Positions 1 through 6,461 of a DNA stretch of 10,463 nucleotides are shown here, piece after piece. Position numbers and translations under genes: made by a program. The notes beneath the pieces were generated by a model, which worked only from the letters and a program-made list of their open reading frames with translations, had not been told where the DNA came from and made no database searches. Position 1 is the first letter of the stretch, and each line of letters opens with the position of its first letter. Origin of the DNA: an uncultured Oscillospiraceae bacterium (GTDB lineage: Bacteria; Bacillota; Clostridia; Oscillospirales; Oscillospiraceae); the NCBI GenBank assembly GCA_934561175.1, contig CAKTFW010000047.1, positions 1-10,463 on the forward strand, given 5' to 3'.

Positions 1-27
1 TACCAGCACTTCAACAGAGCAAGATTT

Positions 28-56
28 ATTATACAAATGAAGTGCGATAATGTCAA
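28..56 (-). promoter_or_regulatory. Consensus sigma-A promoter facing out of the window
   Basis: Read on the minus strand, a perfect -35 box TTGACA (51-56) and a perfect -10 box TATAAT (28-33) are separated by exactly 17 bp. Transcription would start near position 21 and run left off the window edge, divergent from gldA. The gene it serves is not in the window. A full 12 of 12 match at optimal spacing is rare by chance in non-coding DNA, so this is probably a strong vegetative promoter. Confidence 0.75.
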
Positions 57-89
57 GAGCCAAAAGCAAAAAAATCTTGGATTTTTCAT

Positions 90-118
90 TTGTCCCAGTA
101 GGGAAAATCTGGTAAACT
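90..118 (+). promoter_or_regulatory. Probable sigma-A promoter of gldA
   Basis: TTGTCC (90-95) and TAAACT (113-118) are 17 bp apart and each matches 4 of 6 consensus bases. The start site would be near 125, leaving an untranslated leader of about 50 nt before the GTG start. The match is moderate; no better plus-strand candidate is visible between the left edge and the gene. Confidence 0.4.
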
Positions 119-175
119 AAAGACAAGGTAGAATATTATTTCCGGCGTCGATCCGGCAGAAAGGAGTTTTTTTCA

Positions 176-1261
176 GTGGTAAAGTCATTTCGCGCACCAG
201 ATAAATATTTTCAGGGACCGGGAATCTTGACGGAAATCGCAGATTATATTCGCTTTTTGGGCGAGCGATTCCTGGTGGTGACAGACCCGATTGTAAAAAA
301 CCTGTTGGAGACACGCTTGCACCAGGGAATGAAGGATCTGCAGTATACGATTGAATGCTTTGGCGGGGAATCGACTGCAGCGGAGAGCGCTCGTATTGCG
401 CAGTTGGCGCGTGGCCTGGATGCGGCGGCAATTATCGGGATCGGCGGCGGAAAAGTACTGGATGTTTCCAAGGCTGCGGCCAATCAGAATGGTATGCCGG
501 TGGTGATTGTGCCGTCGTCTGCCGCTTCAGACGCGCCCTGTACGGCACTCTCGGTAGTATATGATGAAAACGGGAAATTTGTGGTTTCCAACCGGATGAA
601 ACGGAATCCCGATGTAGTGCTGGTGGATTCGCAGGTGATTGCGGAGGCGCCGGTGCGGCATCTGCTTTCCGGAATGGGCGATGCCTTCGCAACTTATTAT
701 GAGGCGCGGGCCTGCAAGCAGTCTGGAGTCGATACCATGTTTGTTGGGAAGCGGAACGAGGCGGCCTATCGGTTGGCGGAGCTTTGTCTGGAATTGCTGC
801 TGCGCTATGGCGCGCAGGCAAAGGTGTCGGTTCAGCAGAGACAGTGGAGCGAGGCACTGGAGAAGGTTTGTGAGGCCAACATTTTCCTCAGTGGTGTCGG
901 TGCAGAGAATAACGGCGCAGCGATGGCCCATGCAATTTACAGCGGCATGACGCAGGTCTATGATCCGTTTCCGGTGATGCACGGCGAGGCGGTTGCCTAT
1001 GGCGTACTGGTGCAGCTGGCGATGGAATATGCAAACGCCGGTGGGGTGAATCGGAAAGAGTGGGACCAGACGCTGGATTTTTACCGGACTGTGGGACTGC
1101 CCATGCACCTGGCGCAGTTGAATCTGCCGGATGACGAAGTGCAGATTCGGGCGCTGGCTGCCGCAACCTGTGTGCTGCCAAATGCGAAGAAGCTGCCGTT
1201 TCCGGTGTGCGCAGCATCGATTGAAACGGCGGTGTATTGGGTGGAAAAACACGCTGAGTAA
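176..1261 (+). CDS. gldA: Glycerol dehydrogenase (iron/zinc-type group III alcohol dehydrogenase)
   Basis: Cytoplasmic NAD-dependent enzyme oxidising glycerol to dihydroxyacetone. The 361-residue length fits the family. An N-terminal nucleotide-binding domain carries the glycine-rich GIGGGKVLD stretch (residues 88-96) and the IVPSSAASDAPCTALSVVY segment (111-129). The C-terminal helical domain supplies the expected metal ligands: Asp169 in GMGD, His252 in AMAH and His269 in VMHGE, matching the Asp-His-His set of known glycerol dehydrogenases. The start is GTG at 176, chosen because an AAGGAG ribosome site lies 9 nt upstream at 161-166. It stands alone: a strong hairpin follows 8 nt after the stop. 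Close relatives also act on 1,2-propanediol or other small diols, so the physiological substrate is inferred from family only. Confidence 0.9.
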   Translation: MVKSFRAPDKYFQGPGILTEIADYIRFLGERFLVVTDPIVKNLLETRLHQGMKDLQYTIECFGGESTAAESARIAQLARGLDAAAIIGIGGGKVLDVSKAAANQNGMPVVIVPSSAASDAPCTALSVVYDENGKFVVSNRMKRNPDVVLVDSQVIAEAPVRHLLSGMGDAFATYYEARACKQSGVDTMFVGKRNEAAYRLAELCLELLLRYGAQAKVSVQQRQWSEALEKVCEANIFLSGVGAENNGAAMAHAIYSGMTQVYDPFPVMHGEAVAYGVLVQLAMEYANAGGVNRKEWDQTLDFYRTVGLPMHLAQLNLPDDEVQIRALAAATCVLPNAKKLPFPVCAASIETAVYWVEKHAE

Positions 1262-1268
1262 TACAAGA

Positions 1269-1308
1269 CAAAAGGAGCCGGATGGTGTGCACCATCCGGC
1301 TCCTTTTG
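1269..1308 (+). terminator. Rho-independent terminator after gldA
   Basis: A 19-bp perfect stem (1269-1287 with 1290-1308) encloses only two bases, so in RNA the tip would open to a tetraloop. The stem ends in CTTTTG, so the U run lies inside the base-paired 3' arm and no long free U tract follows. It sits 8 nt after the gldA stop and only 24 nt before the start of the next gene. Confidence 0.75.
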
Positions 1309-1332
1309 CATAGATTGGTGCGGGGTGATCGA

Positions 1333-2619
1333 ATGACGATTCATGTGGTAGCACAGGGGGAGACCTTGTATTTTATTGCGGCAGCCTATGGAGTTGCGGT
1401 GGGGATTCTTGCCCGTTATAACGGCCTGCAGGCGCCGTATACTTTGGCAGTTGGGCAAAGCATTTTGATTTTACACCCGACAGAGGTTTATACGGTTCGG
1501 CCGGGCGATACAATTTATTCGATCGCCGGCAAGCTTGGTGTGACACCATTGGAGGTGCTGCAGCGTAATCCGAATCTCGGCGGCCGTGCGGCACTGTATC
1601 CGGGACAGGTGTTGGTTATTCGACTGAAGGAGCAGCCGCAGCGGCAGATTTTTGTCAACGGATATGCTTATCCTTTCGTGAATCTGGCGGTACTGCAGGA
1701 AATTTTGCCCTATGCTTCCGCGTTGACACCCTTTACTTATGGAATTTGTGCGGACGGCGGATTGGTAACACTGGAGGATACCTCGTTGATTGCAGAGGCA
1801 AAGGAGTATCAATGCCTGCCGCTGATGCACTTATCCACGCTGACAGAACAGGGAAGCTTTTCCAGTGAACGGGCGATGGAACTGCTGCGTGATTCTGCGC
1901 AGATGGAGCGTCTGGCAGAGCTGGTGACGGCGCAGGTGCTTGCCCGTGGGTATCAGGGAGTAGATCTGGACTTTGAATATATTCAGCCGGAATATGCCAC
2001 TGCCTATGAGGCATTTGCCGGGATGCTGCGGGCGCGTCTGAATGCGTTGGGCTTTCCGCTTTTGGTGGCGTTGGCACCCAAAACTTCTGCCGATCAACCA
2101 GGACTTCTGTATGAGGGGCACGATTACCGACTGCTTGGGGAGAATTCCGATGCTGTTTTGGTGATGACCTATGAATGGGGCTACACCTATGGTCCTGCGA
2201 TGGCGGTTGCGCCTCTTGCGTCAGTCCGGCGTGTGCTGGACTATGCGGTCACTGAGATTGCACCGGAAAAAATCCTGATGGGATTTCCCAATTATGCTTA
2301 TGACTGGACGCTGCCATATCGGCCCGGCGAGAGCCGCGCACGATTGATCTCCAATGAGGATGCAGTGGCGCTGGCGGTTCGTATGGGGGCGGAAATTCAA
2401 TTTGATGAGACGGCGGAGACGCCCTGGTTTTTCTACACCGCGCAGGATGGAACCGTACATGAGGTCTGGTTTGAGGATGCACGCAGCGCCTATGCCAAGT
2501 TTCAGCTTGTGAATTCCTATGGACTGCGCGGTATTGGGTACTGGAATTTTATGCGTCCCTTCACACAGGGATTTTCGCTGCAGCAGGCAATGTTCACTGT
2601 AGAAAGATCAGAATCATAA
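1333..2619 (+). CDS. sleL: Spore cortex-lytic N-acetylglucosaminidase, SleL/YaaH type (LysM-LysM-GH18)
   Basis: The 428-residue protein starts with two LysM peptidoglycan-binding repeats (about 1-47 and 51-97, each with the V-x-x-G-[ED]-T-[IL]-Y-x-I-A core) followed by a glycoside hydrolase family 18 barrel. The catalytic signature is VDLDFE at 210-215, with Glu215 the expected proton donor, and MTYEWGYTYGP (278-288) and GIGYWNF (400-406) are typical of the SleL/YaaH branch. Such enzymes cleave cortex fragments during spore germination. There is no signal peptide, as usual for this family. ATG 1333 is preferred over an in-frame ATG at 1282, which lies inside the upstream hairpin; GGGGTGATC at 1322-1330 pairs well with the 16S rRNA tail. 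No promoter could be assigned; a sporulation sigma factor in the mother cell is expected from family knowledge. Confidence 0.85.
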   Translation: MTIHVVAQGETLYFIAAAYGVAVGILARYNGLQAPYTLAVGQSILILHPTEVYTVRPGDTIYSIAGKLGVTPLEVLQRNPNLGGRAALYPGQVLVIRLKEQPQRQIFVNGYAYPFVNLAVLQEILPYASALTPFTYGICADGGLVTLEDTSLIAEAKEYQCLPLMHLSTLTEQGSFSSERAMELLRDSAQMERLAELVTAQVLARGYQGVDLDFEYIQPEYATAYEAFAGMLRARLNALGFPLLVALAPKTSADQPGLLYEGHDYRLLGENSDAVLVMTYEWGYTYGPAMAVAPLASVRRVLDYAVTEIAPEKILMGFPNYAYDWTLPYRPGESRARLISNEDAVALAVRMGAEIQFDETAETPWFFYTAQDGTVHEVWFEDARSAYAKFQLVNSYGLRGIGYWNFMRPFTQGFSLQQAMFTVERSES

Positions 2620-2704
2620 TCCAGAACACTGGCCTTCGACGATTTCCGGACGAATTTGCACAGCTTGGGCGCTATACTGGTGAAAAACAATCGGAGGGAG
2701 TTCC

Positions 2705-3307
2705 ATGAGACAGAAGGTTGTGCGCCGGATTTGTGGAATCTTGAGCTGCAGTGCGGTCATTCTAACAGTTGCCTTTCTGCTGCTGCTTCGGGGAGAGTCG
2801 GATGCAGTGCAGGAAGTGCCGACGCTGCAGGGACGGCCACTGCGGCTGTGTGTGCGGTGTGAGATGATTCCACGCGGCACAGTGTTGGCGGCAATTTCGG
2901 AGCGGGGCGTCAGCACAATGGCAACGGTGGAGGATGGTGAGGCACTTTTCCTGCTGCAGCCCGGACGATACCGGATCGGCAATGCGGTGTTTTCTTTTTC
3001 CAAACAGGCGCAGCCGCGGGCAGAGCAGGGACCATGTCGTGACGATGGAGAGCTGCTATACTTGACGGGTCCGGTGCTGGGCAGTGTGACAGTTTGCCTG
3101 GAGCGCCACCCGGAGCGGACGCAATTTGTCTATCTGGCAGGGGAGAATGCACTGCGCTGTCTGGGAATTGACGGTGAGGACGGCGATCGCGGTGTGTTCT
3201 ATGCACTGCCGATGGGCAGTTATCAAATCTATACGACGGAAGGACCACGGCAAACAGTTGCATTGTCCTTGCGGACACCGGATGTGACCATCCAGATTCC
3301 GTGCTGA
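2705..3307 (+). CDS. Membrane-anchored protein with two similar beta-type modules, unknown function
   Basis: I do not recognise this 200-residue protein. It has a basic N-terminus and one hydrophobic segment (about residues 10-28), so it is probably an anchored or secreted extracytoplasmic protein. Two regions look alike: residues 46-99 and 126-189 each run from a beta-rich stretch to a matching turn, QPGRYRI at 85-91 and LPMGSYQI at 168-175, followed by another strand. This pattern resembles carboxypeptidase-regulatory or SpaA-like beta sandwiches, in which LPPGxYxL turns are typical; that fold is an inference. Eight cysteines are present, including the last residue. GGAGGG at 2693-2698 supports the ATG start. 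It lies 85 bp after sleL with no terminator between, so co-expression with the spore enzyme is possible. A strong terminator overlaps its stop. Confidence 0.7.
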   Translation: MRQKVVRRICGILSCSAVILTVAFLLLLRGESDAVQEVPTLQGRPLRLCVRCEMIPRGTVLAAISERGVSTMATVEDGEALFLLQPGRYRIGNAVFSFSKQAQPRAEQGPCRDDGELLYLTGPVLGSVTVCLERHPERTQFVYLAGENALRCLGIDGEDGDRGVFYALPMGSYQIYTTEGPRQTVALSLRTPDVTIQIPC

Positions 3308-3338
3308 GCGAAGGAGGCTCCCCTTCGCTCTTTTTTTT
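3306..3338 (+). terminator. Strong Rho-independent terminator
   Basis: A 9-bp perfect stem, GAGCGAAGG (3306-3314) with CCTTCGCTC (3322-3330), closes a 7-nt loop and is followed by eight T (3331-3338). The first two stem bases are the last two bases of the TGA stop codon of the preceding gene. It isolates the upstream sleL unit from the repressor operon. Confidence 0.92.
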
Positions 3339-3358
3339 ACTCAAAATGGAAAGTACAC

Positions 3359-3408
3359 TTGACATTCTTAGAAAGTTCATGTATGCTTTGAATGTAAAGT
3401 ATGCTTTA
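3359..3408 (+). promoter_or_regulatory. Promoter and putative operator of the repressor operon
   Basis: A perfect TTGACA -35 box (3359-3364) is followed after 17 bp by TATGCT (3382-3387) as -10 box. Two palindromes frame it: AAGTACACTT (3351-3360), overlapping the -35 box, and TAAAGTATGCTTTA (3395-3408), near the expected start site. GTATGCTTT also occurs twice directly (3381-3389 and 3399-3407). Palindromes placed over the -35 box and at the start site fit autoregulation by the Cro/C1-type protein encoded just downstream; this is inference. Confidence 0.6.
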
Positions 3409-3425
3409 CTTTTTGGGGGGTTGTT

Positions 3426-3629
3426 ATGAAAAATCGGTTGGAGGAAATCCGGAGTGCGCATGGCATGAATCAGGAGGAGCTGGCGAAGGCGTTGGCAGTC
3501 TCGCGGCAGACGATCAGCTCCCTGGAAAATGGACGGTATAATCCGTCGATTCTGCTGGCATTTCGGATTGCCAAGTTTTTTGGAATGCAGATTGAAGATA
3601 TTTTTATCTATGAGGAGGAGTCATTGTGA
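3426..3629 (+). CDS. Small Cro/C1-type (XRE) helix-turn-helix transcriptional regulator
   Basis: This 67-residue protein is almost entirely one DNA-binding domain: MNQEELAKALAVSRQTISSL (14-33) contains the helix-turn-helix, and the following NGRYNPSILLAFRIAKFFG is the usual remainder of the five-helix fold. An acidic tail (residues 56-67) follows. It belongs to the short regulators commonly paired with a small integral membrane protein in Firmicutes. GGGGGG at 3415-3420 acts as ribosome site 5 nt before ATG. The stop overlaps the GTG start of the next gene by 4 bp, so translation is likely coupled. It has its own promoter with palindromic sequences, consistent with autoregulation. The target genes and inducing signal are unknown. 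Confidence 0.88.
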   Translation: MKNRLEEIRSAHGMNQEELAKALAVSRQTISSLENGRYNPSILLAFRIAKFFGMQIEDIFIYEEESL

Positions 3630-4030
3630 GTAGAATGAATCGAAGAATTCTGGCACTGGCAATTTATCTGACAATTGGTTCCGTACTGTGTGTGCTGAGT
3701 TTCCACGGTATGGTGGATGAATTCTGGGGCGGCATGGGCACTGGGGCGATTTTTATCGGGGTATTGCGAATTGTGCAGATCATCCGTTTTAAGACGGATG
3801 AGGTCTATGCAGAGAAGATGGAAGTCAAGGTAAAGGACGAACGGAACCGTTATTTGGCCGAGAAGGCCAGAAGTTGGGCATTCTATTATTATTGCCTGGC
3901 GGCGGCTGTAGCTGCGATTGTGCTGCGAATCGCAAACTATGCGGCGTACGCAGTTATCCTGGCTGATTCCGTCTGTGGGCTTATGGTCTTGTATTGGATT
4001 TGCTGGATATATCTGCAAAAGAAATACTGA
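3626..4030 (+). CDS. Four-helix integral membrane protein paired with the XRE regulator
   Basis: The 134-residue protein has four predicted membrane helices (about residues 8-26, 34-53, 83-102 and 106-130) and one long charged loop (54-82, EVYAEKMEVKVKDERNR region) between helices 2 and 3. Loop charge suggests that this loop is cytoplasmic. No enzymatic motif is visible. It is translationally coupled to the regulator through a GTGA overlap; GAGGAGGAG at 3612-3620 lies 5 nt before GTG 3626, which favours this start over the ATG at 3635. Two-gene units of this layout are frequent in Firmicutes, and by analogy the membrane protein could control or sense for the regulator, but nothing in the sequence shows this. 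A bidirectional terminator follows directly. Confidence 0.8.
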   Translation: MSRMNRRILALAIYLTIGSVLCVLSFHGMVDEFWGGMGTGAIFIGVLRIVQIIRFKTDEVYAEKMEVKVKDERNRYLAEKARSWAFYYYCLAAAVAAIVLRIANYAAYAVILADSVCGLMVLYWICWIYLQKKY

Positions 4031-4059
4031 AAAACGCCTCTCCACCGGAGAGGCGTTTT
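4031..4059. terminator. Bidirectional Rho-independent terminator between convergent genes
   Basis: AAAACGCCTCTCC (4031-4043) pairs perfectly with GGAGAGGCGTTTT (4047-4059) around a 3-nt loop. The A run on one side and T run on the other give a U tract in both directions. The hairpin begins immediately after the stop of the membrane-protein gene and ends 2 bp before the stop of ricT on the other strand, so it can serve both. Confidence 0.9.
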
Positions 4060-4061
4060 GA

Positions 4062-5420
4062 TTAAGCTTCAGACTTTGGCGTGGATGAATTCCCGCCGCT
4101 ACTGCGGCGGCGGTGGTAGTTGCGCCGCCGGTTGTTTGGCTTTTTCTGGCTGCCGTTTTCCGCCGCGACTGGCTGTTGCGGAGCGGGCTGCTTGGGACGG
4201 TTGCCGGTGCGTGGTTTCCGGTCGCGATTTTCCTGCGGCTTCTCTGCATCGGGTTGCAGCTGCTTTTCGCGGGGAGAATCGCCGGGTTTGCGGCTGCCGC
4301 GGTGACGGCGACGACGGTGGGATGCGCTGTCCTTTCCCAGTTCGGCATCCGCTTGCGGTTCTGACGGCACCGGCACAGCAGGATCCGGCATGGCGGAGAG
4401 AATAATTGGTTCGACCGGCATCTCAGGCTCCGGTGCTTTTGCAGGCGTACGGGGGTGTGGCTGCGAAGAGATCGGCGCAAGATCCTTTGGAATCGGCGGA
4501 TCGGTTTTTTTGGCCTTCCCGTTGCGAATAATATAGATGTCTTCATTGGAATAGGTGCGGATTGTGTCCGGCGCATCCTCCATTCGGACCTTGACGGTCT
4601 GACGCAACAGACTCACATCGGTCACTGTGCCGCGGCCATCCGGGGTATCCACAAAGGAGTCATTCTTGGGTGCAGACTTTAAGAGGCTTTCATAGGCGTC
4701 CTGCTCATATTTGAGACAGCACATCAGCCGGCCACAGGTGCCGGAGATTTTTGTTGGATTGAGACTGAGATTTTGCGTTTTTGCCATTTTAATGGAGACC
4801 GGCTGAAAATCGCTTAGGAATGTGGTGCAGCAGAAAGGACGACCGCAGGCGCCAAGACCGCCGACCATTTTTGCTTTGTCCCGGACACCGATCTGCCGCA
4901 GCTCGATGCGTGTGCGGAAAATCGAAGCCAGCGTTTTGACCAGTTCGCGGAAATCCACCCGGCCATCTGCAGTGAAGAAAAACAGAATTTTACTGCCGTC
5001 AAAGGCACACTCTGCCGAAACCAGCTGCATATCAAGGCCAAGGGCGGTAATTTTGTCCTGACAAATGCCGTAGGCACGCTTTTCCCGTTCTTTCAGTTCA
5101 GCGAGAATTTTCTCGTCGTGTTCAGTTGCAATGCGCAGCACACATCGCAGCGGGCGGATGACATCACGCTCCCGCACCACATGGGGATCGGAGCCGCAGT
5201 AGCCAAACTCCATGCCCTGGGTTGTCTCAATAATGACATGATCGCCGGCTTTCAGTGATAATTTACCGGGATCAAAAAAGTAATTTTTCCCACCGGGCTT
5301 AAAGTGAACATCTACCACAGTAACCGGGGAATCCAACGAGGGAGCGGATTCCGCGACGATGGCAACGGGATGTTCCGTGCTCGGCGCCGGCTGATTGCCG
5401 GTGTGCATTTCTTCGTCCAT
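4062..5420 (-). CDS. ricT: RicT (YaaT), Fe-S component of the RicAFT complex, PSP1 family
   Basis: In Bacillus subtilis, RicT with RicA and RicF forms a Fe-S complex that promotes RNase Y-dependent mRNA maturation and, through phosphorelay effects, sporulation, competence and biofilm formation. Residues 31-305 match the PSP1-type core. The expected cysteines are present: Cys192, Cys197 and Cys198 in ACGRPFCC, and Cys229, Cys234 and Cys235 in TCGRLMCC. Length is unusual: 452 residues against about 275 in B. subtilis, because of an extra N-terminal stretch of about 30 residues and a low-complexity tail (306-452) rich in Pro, Arg, Lys, Gln and Glu, ending in Arg clusters. ATG 5420 has an AGGAGA ribosome site upstream. 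It lies 29 bp after holB, the same neighbour as in Bacillus, and probably shares its transcript. Confidence 0.93.
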   Translation of the reverse strand: MDEEMHTGNQPAPSTEHPVAIVAESAPSLDSPVTVVDVHFKPGGKNYFFDPGKLSLKAGDHVIIETTQGMEFGYCGSDPHVVRERDVIRPLRCVLRIATEHDEKILAELKEREKRAYGICQDKITALGLDMQLVSAECAFDGSKILFFFTADGRVDFRELVKTLASIFRTRIELRQIGVRDKAKMVGGLGACGRPFCCTTFLSDFQPVSIKMAKTQNLSLNPTKISGTCGRLMCCLKYEQDAYESLLKSAPKNDSFVDTPDGRGTVTDVSLLRQTVKVRMEDAPDTIRTYSNEDIYIIRNGKAKKTDPPIPKDLAPISSQPHPRTPAKAPEPEMPVEPIILSAMPDPAVPVPSEPQADAELGKDSASHRRRRHRGSRKPGDSPREKQLQPDAEKPQENRDRKPRTGNRPKQPAPQQPVAAENGSQKKPNNRRRNYHRRRSSGGNSSTPKSEA

Positions 5421-5449
5421 AGGTTCTCCTGTCTGCCGCAGGGCGGCGG

Positions 5450-6403
5450 TTAGAGCCGGGCGGCCAGCATCCCAAGGATGTGGCCGGTACCGACATTGTA
5501 AGTCGTATATTCCAAAGCACGGCGCAGCGTGGCGATTGCTGTATCGATTTCTTCTGCGGTGCGGCCGTGCCCGATCGTTTGTGCAAGGGGTGGGGCGGCA
5601 CGGCGGCCAAGGCGCCAGCCGAGCGCTTCACTGAGCAGTGCAATCCATGCAGCGCATTCTTCAGCAAGATCATCGCGCTGCAGCTTTGCCATCGAAGCGG
5701 TAAGGGACAGCAGCGCAAGGCGGTCGTTGGCAGCAAAGGCCTTACCAAAGGCTTCTGTATGTGGGGTATGCTTTGCCGGGGCGCGGAGTGCGGAGATGGC
5801 AGTACCTAGAATGCCGCTGCAGCTGGCAGCAGCGGCGCGCCGTGTTTCCGCCGGAATGTCCGGAAATCGCTGCGCAAGCGCCTGCAGGATGGTTTCGTTC
5901 GGCAATGGTGAGAGCGCCAATTCGACACAGCGGCTGCGGACGGTGACCAGAAGCCGATCCGGATTTTCAGCCACTAGCAAAAATACGCCATAGGCAGGCG
6001 GCTCTTCCAGAATTTTCAGCAGGGTATTTTGGCCAGCGAGATTCAGCGCCTCTGCGCGCGGAAAAATATAGATTTTTTTTGTGCCTTCATTCGGGCGGAT
6101 AAAGGCGTCTGCTCTGGCACGGCGTACCAGCTCGACCGGGACAATTTTCTTTTCCGGATCGTCCACAACAATCACATCGGGGTGCGCGCCGGAGAGCACT
6201 TTCCTGCATTGCGGGCAATGCAGGCAGGGACGATTGCCGGGAGCAGTACAGAGAAGCGCCAGGCAGAGCAGTTTCAGCAGCGGACCACGGCCGGAACCAG
6301 CGGAGCCGCTTACCAGATAGCAGTGGGAGAGCTTGCCTTGATCTGTGGCGGTACGGAGCTGACGATGCAGCCGCTCATTGCCCAGAAGAATGCCAGTGTT
6401 CAT
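5450..6403 (-). CDS. holB: DNA polymerase III delta-prime subunit (clamp loader)
   Basis: The product is a clamp-loader subunit that works with tau/gamma and delta to place the sliding clamp on DNA during replication. The 317-residue protein shows an AAA+ N-terminal region with a degenerate phosphate-binding loop, GSAGSGRG (33-40), lacking the usual Lys-Thr, as expected for this non-hydrolysing subunit. A four-cysteine zinc module follows (Cys52, Cys60, Cys63, Cys66). NTLLKILEEPP (126-136) and the SRC motif (157-159), which contributes the arginine finger, are diagnostic. ATG 6403 is supported by an AGGGAG ribosome site. It precedes ricT, the order found across Firmicutes. A TATAAT element and an AT-rich palindrome lie just upstream. 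Confidence 0.92.
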   Translation of the reverse strand: MNTGILLGNERLHRQLRTATDQGKLSHCYLVSGSAGSGRGPLLKLLCLALLCTAPGNRPCLHCPQCRKVLSGAHPDVIVVDDPEKKIVPVELVRRARADAFIRPNEGTKKIYIFPRAEALNLAGQNTLLKILEEPPAYGVFLLVAENPDRLLVTVRSRCVELALSPLPNETILQALAQRFPDIPAETRRAAAASCSGILGTAISALRAPAKHTPHTEAFGKAFAANDRLALLSLTASMAKLQRDDLAEECAAWIALLSEALGWRLGRRAAPPLAQTIGHGRTAEEIDTAIATLRRALEYTTYNVGTGHILGMLAARL

Positions 6404-6431
6404 AAGATCTCCCTTTTCGTATCGAAAAAAT

Positions 6432-6452
6432 CAAAATATTTTGTTTATTATA
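6432..6452 (-). promoter_or_regulatory. Possible holB-ricT promoter (-10) with palindrome at the start site
   Basis: On the minus strand a perfect TATAAT (6447-6452) lies 43 nt upstream of the holB start, just after the WYL gene stop. A 12-bp perfect palindrome, CAAAATATTTTG (6432-6443), covers the expected start site. No good -35 box is found 16-18 bp upstream (TAGCCG at 17 bp), so promoter strength is uncertain and read-through from the WYL gene is also possible. Confidence 0.4.
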
Positions 6453-6461
6453 CCGCATTTT

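Noticed and set aside
80..109. Imperfect inverted repeat GATTTT...AAAATC around TCCC-AGTA-GGGA in the gldA leader region
   Set aside because: Arms are unequal with a large internal insertion and the core stem is only 4 bp; it overlaps the better-supported promoter.
1282..1332. N-terminal extension of the LysM-GH18 protein starting at ATG 1282
   Set aside because: The ATG lies inside the terminator hairpin, has no ribosome site, and the added 17 residues do not resemble the family N-terminus. ATG 1333 has a strong ribosome site and begins exactly at the LysM repeat.
2673..2678. TATACT as -10 box of a promoter for the 200-residue protein
   Set aside because: No acceptable -35 box is found 16-18 bp upstream and no extended -10 element is present, so it was not listed as a promoter.
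3608..4576. 322-codon minus-strand frame across the membrane protein and the ricT tail
   Set aside because: It crosses the bidirectional terminator, overlaps two well-supported genes and has Arg/Ser-rich shadow composition with no domain.
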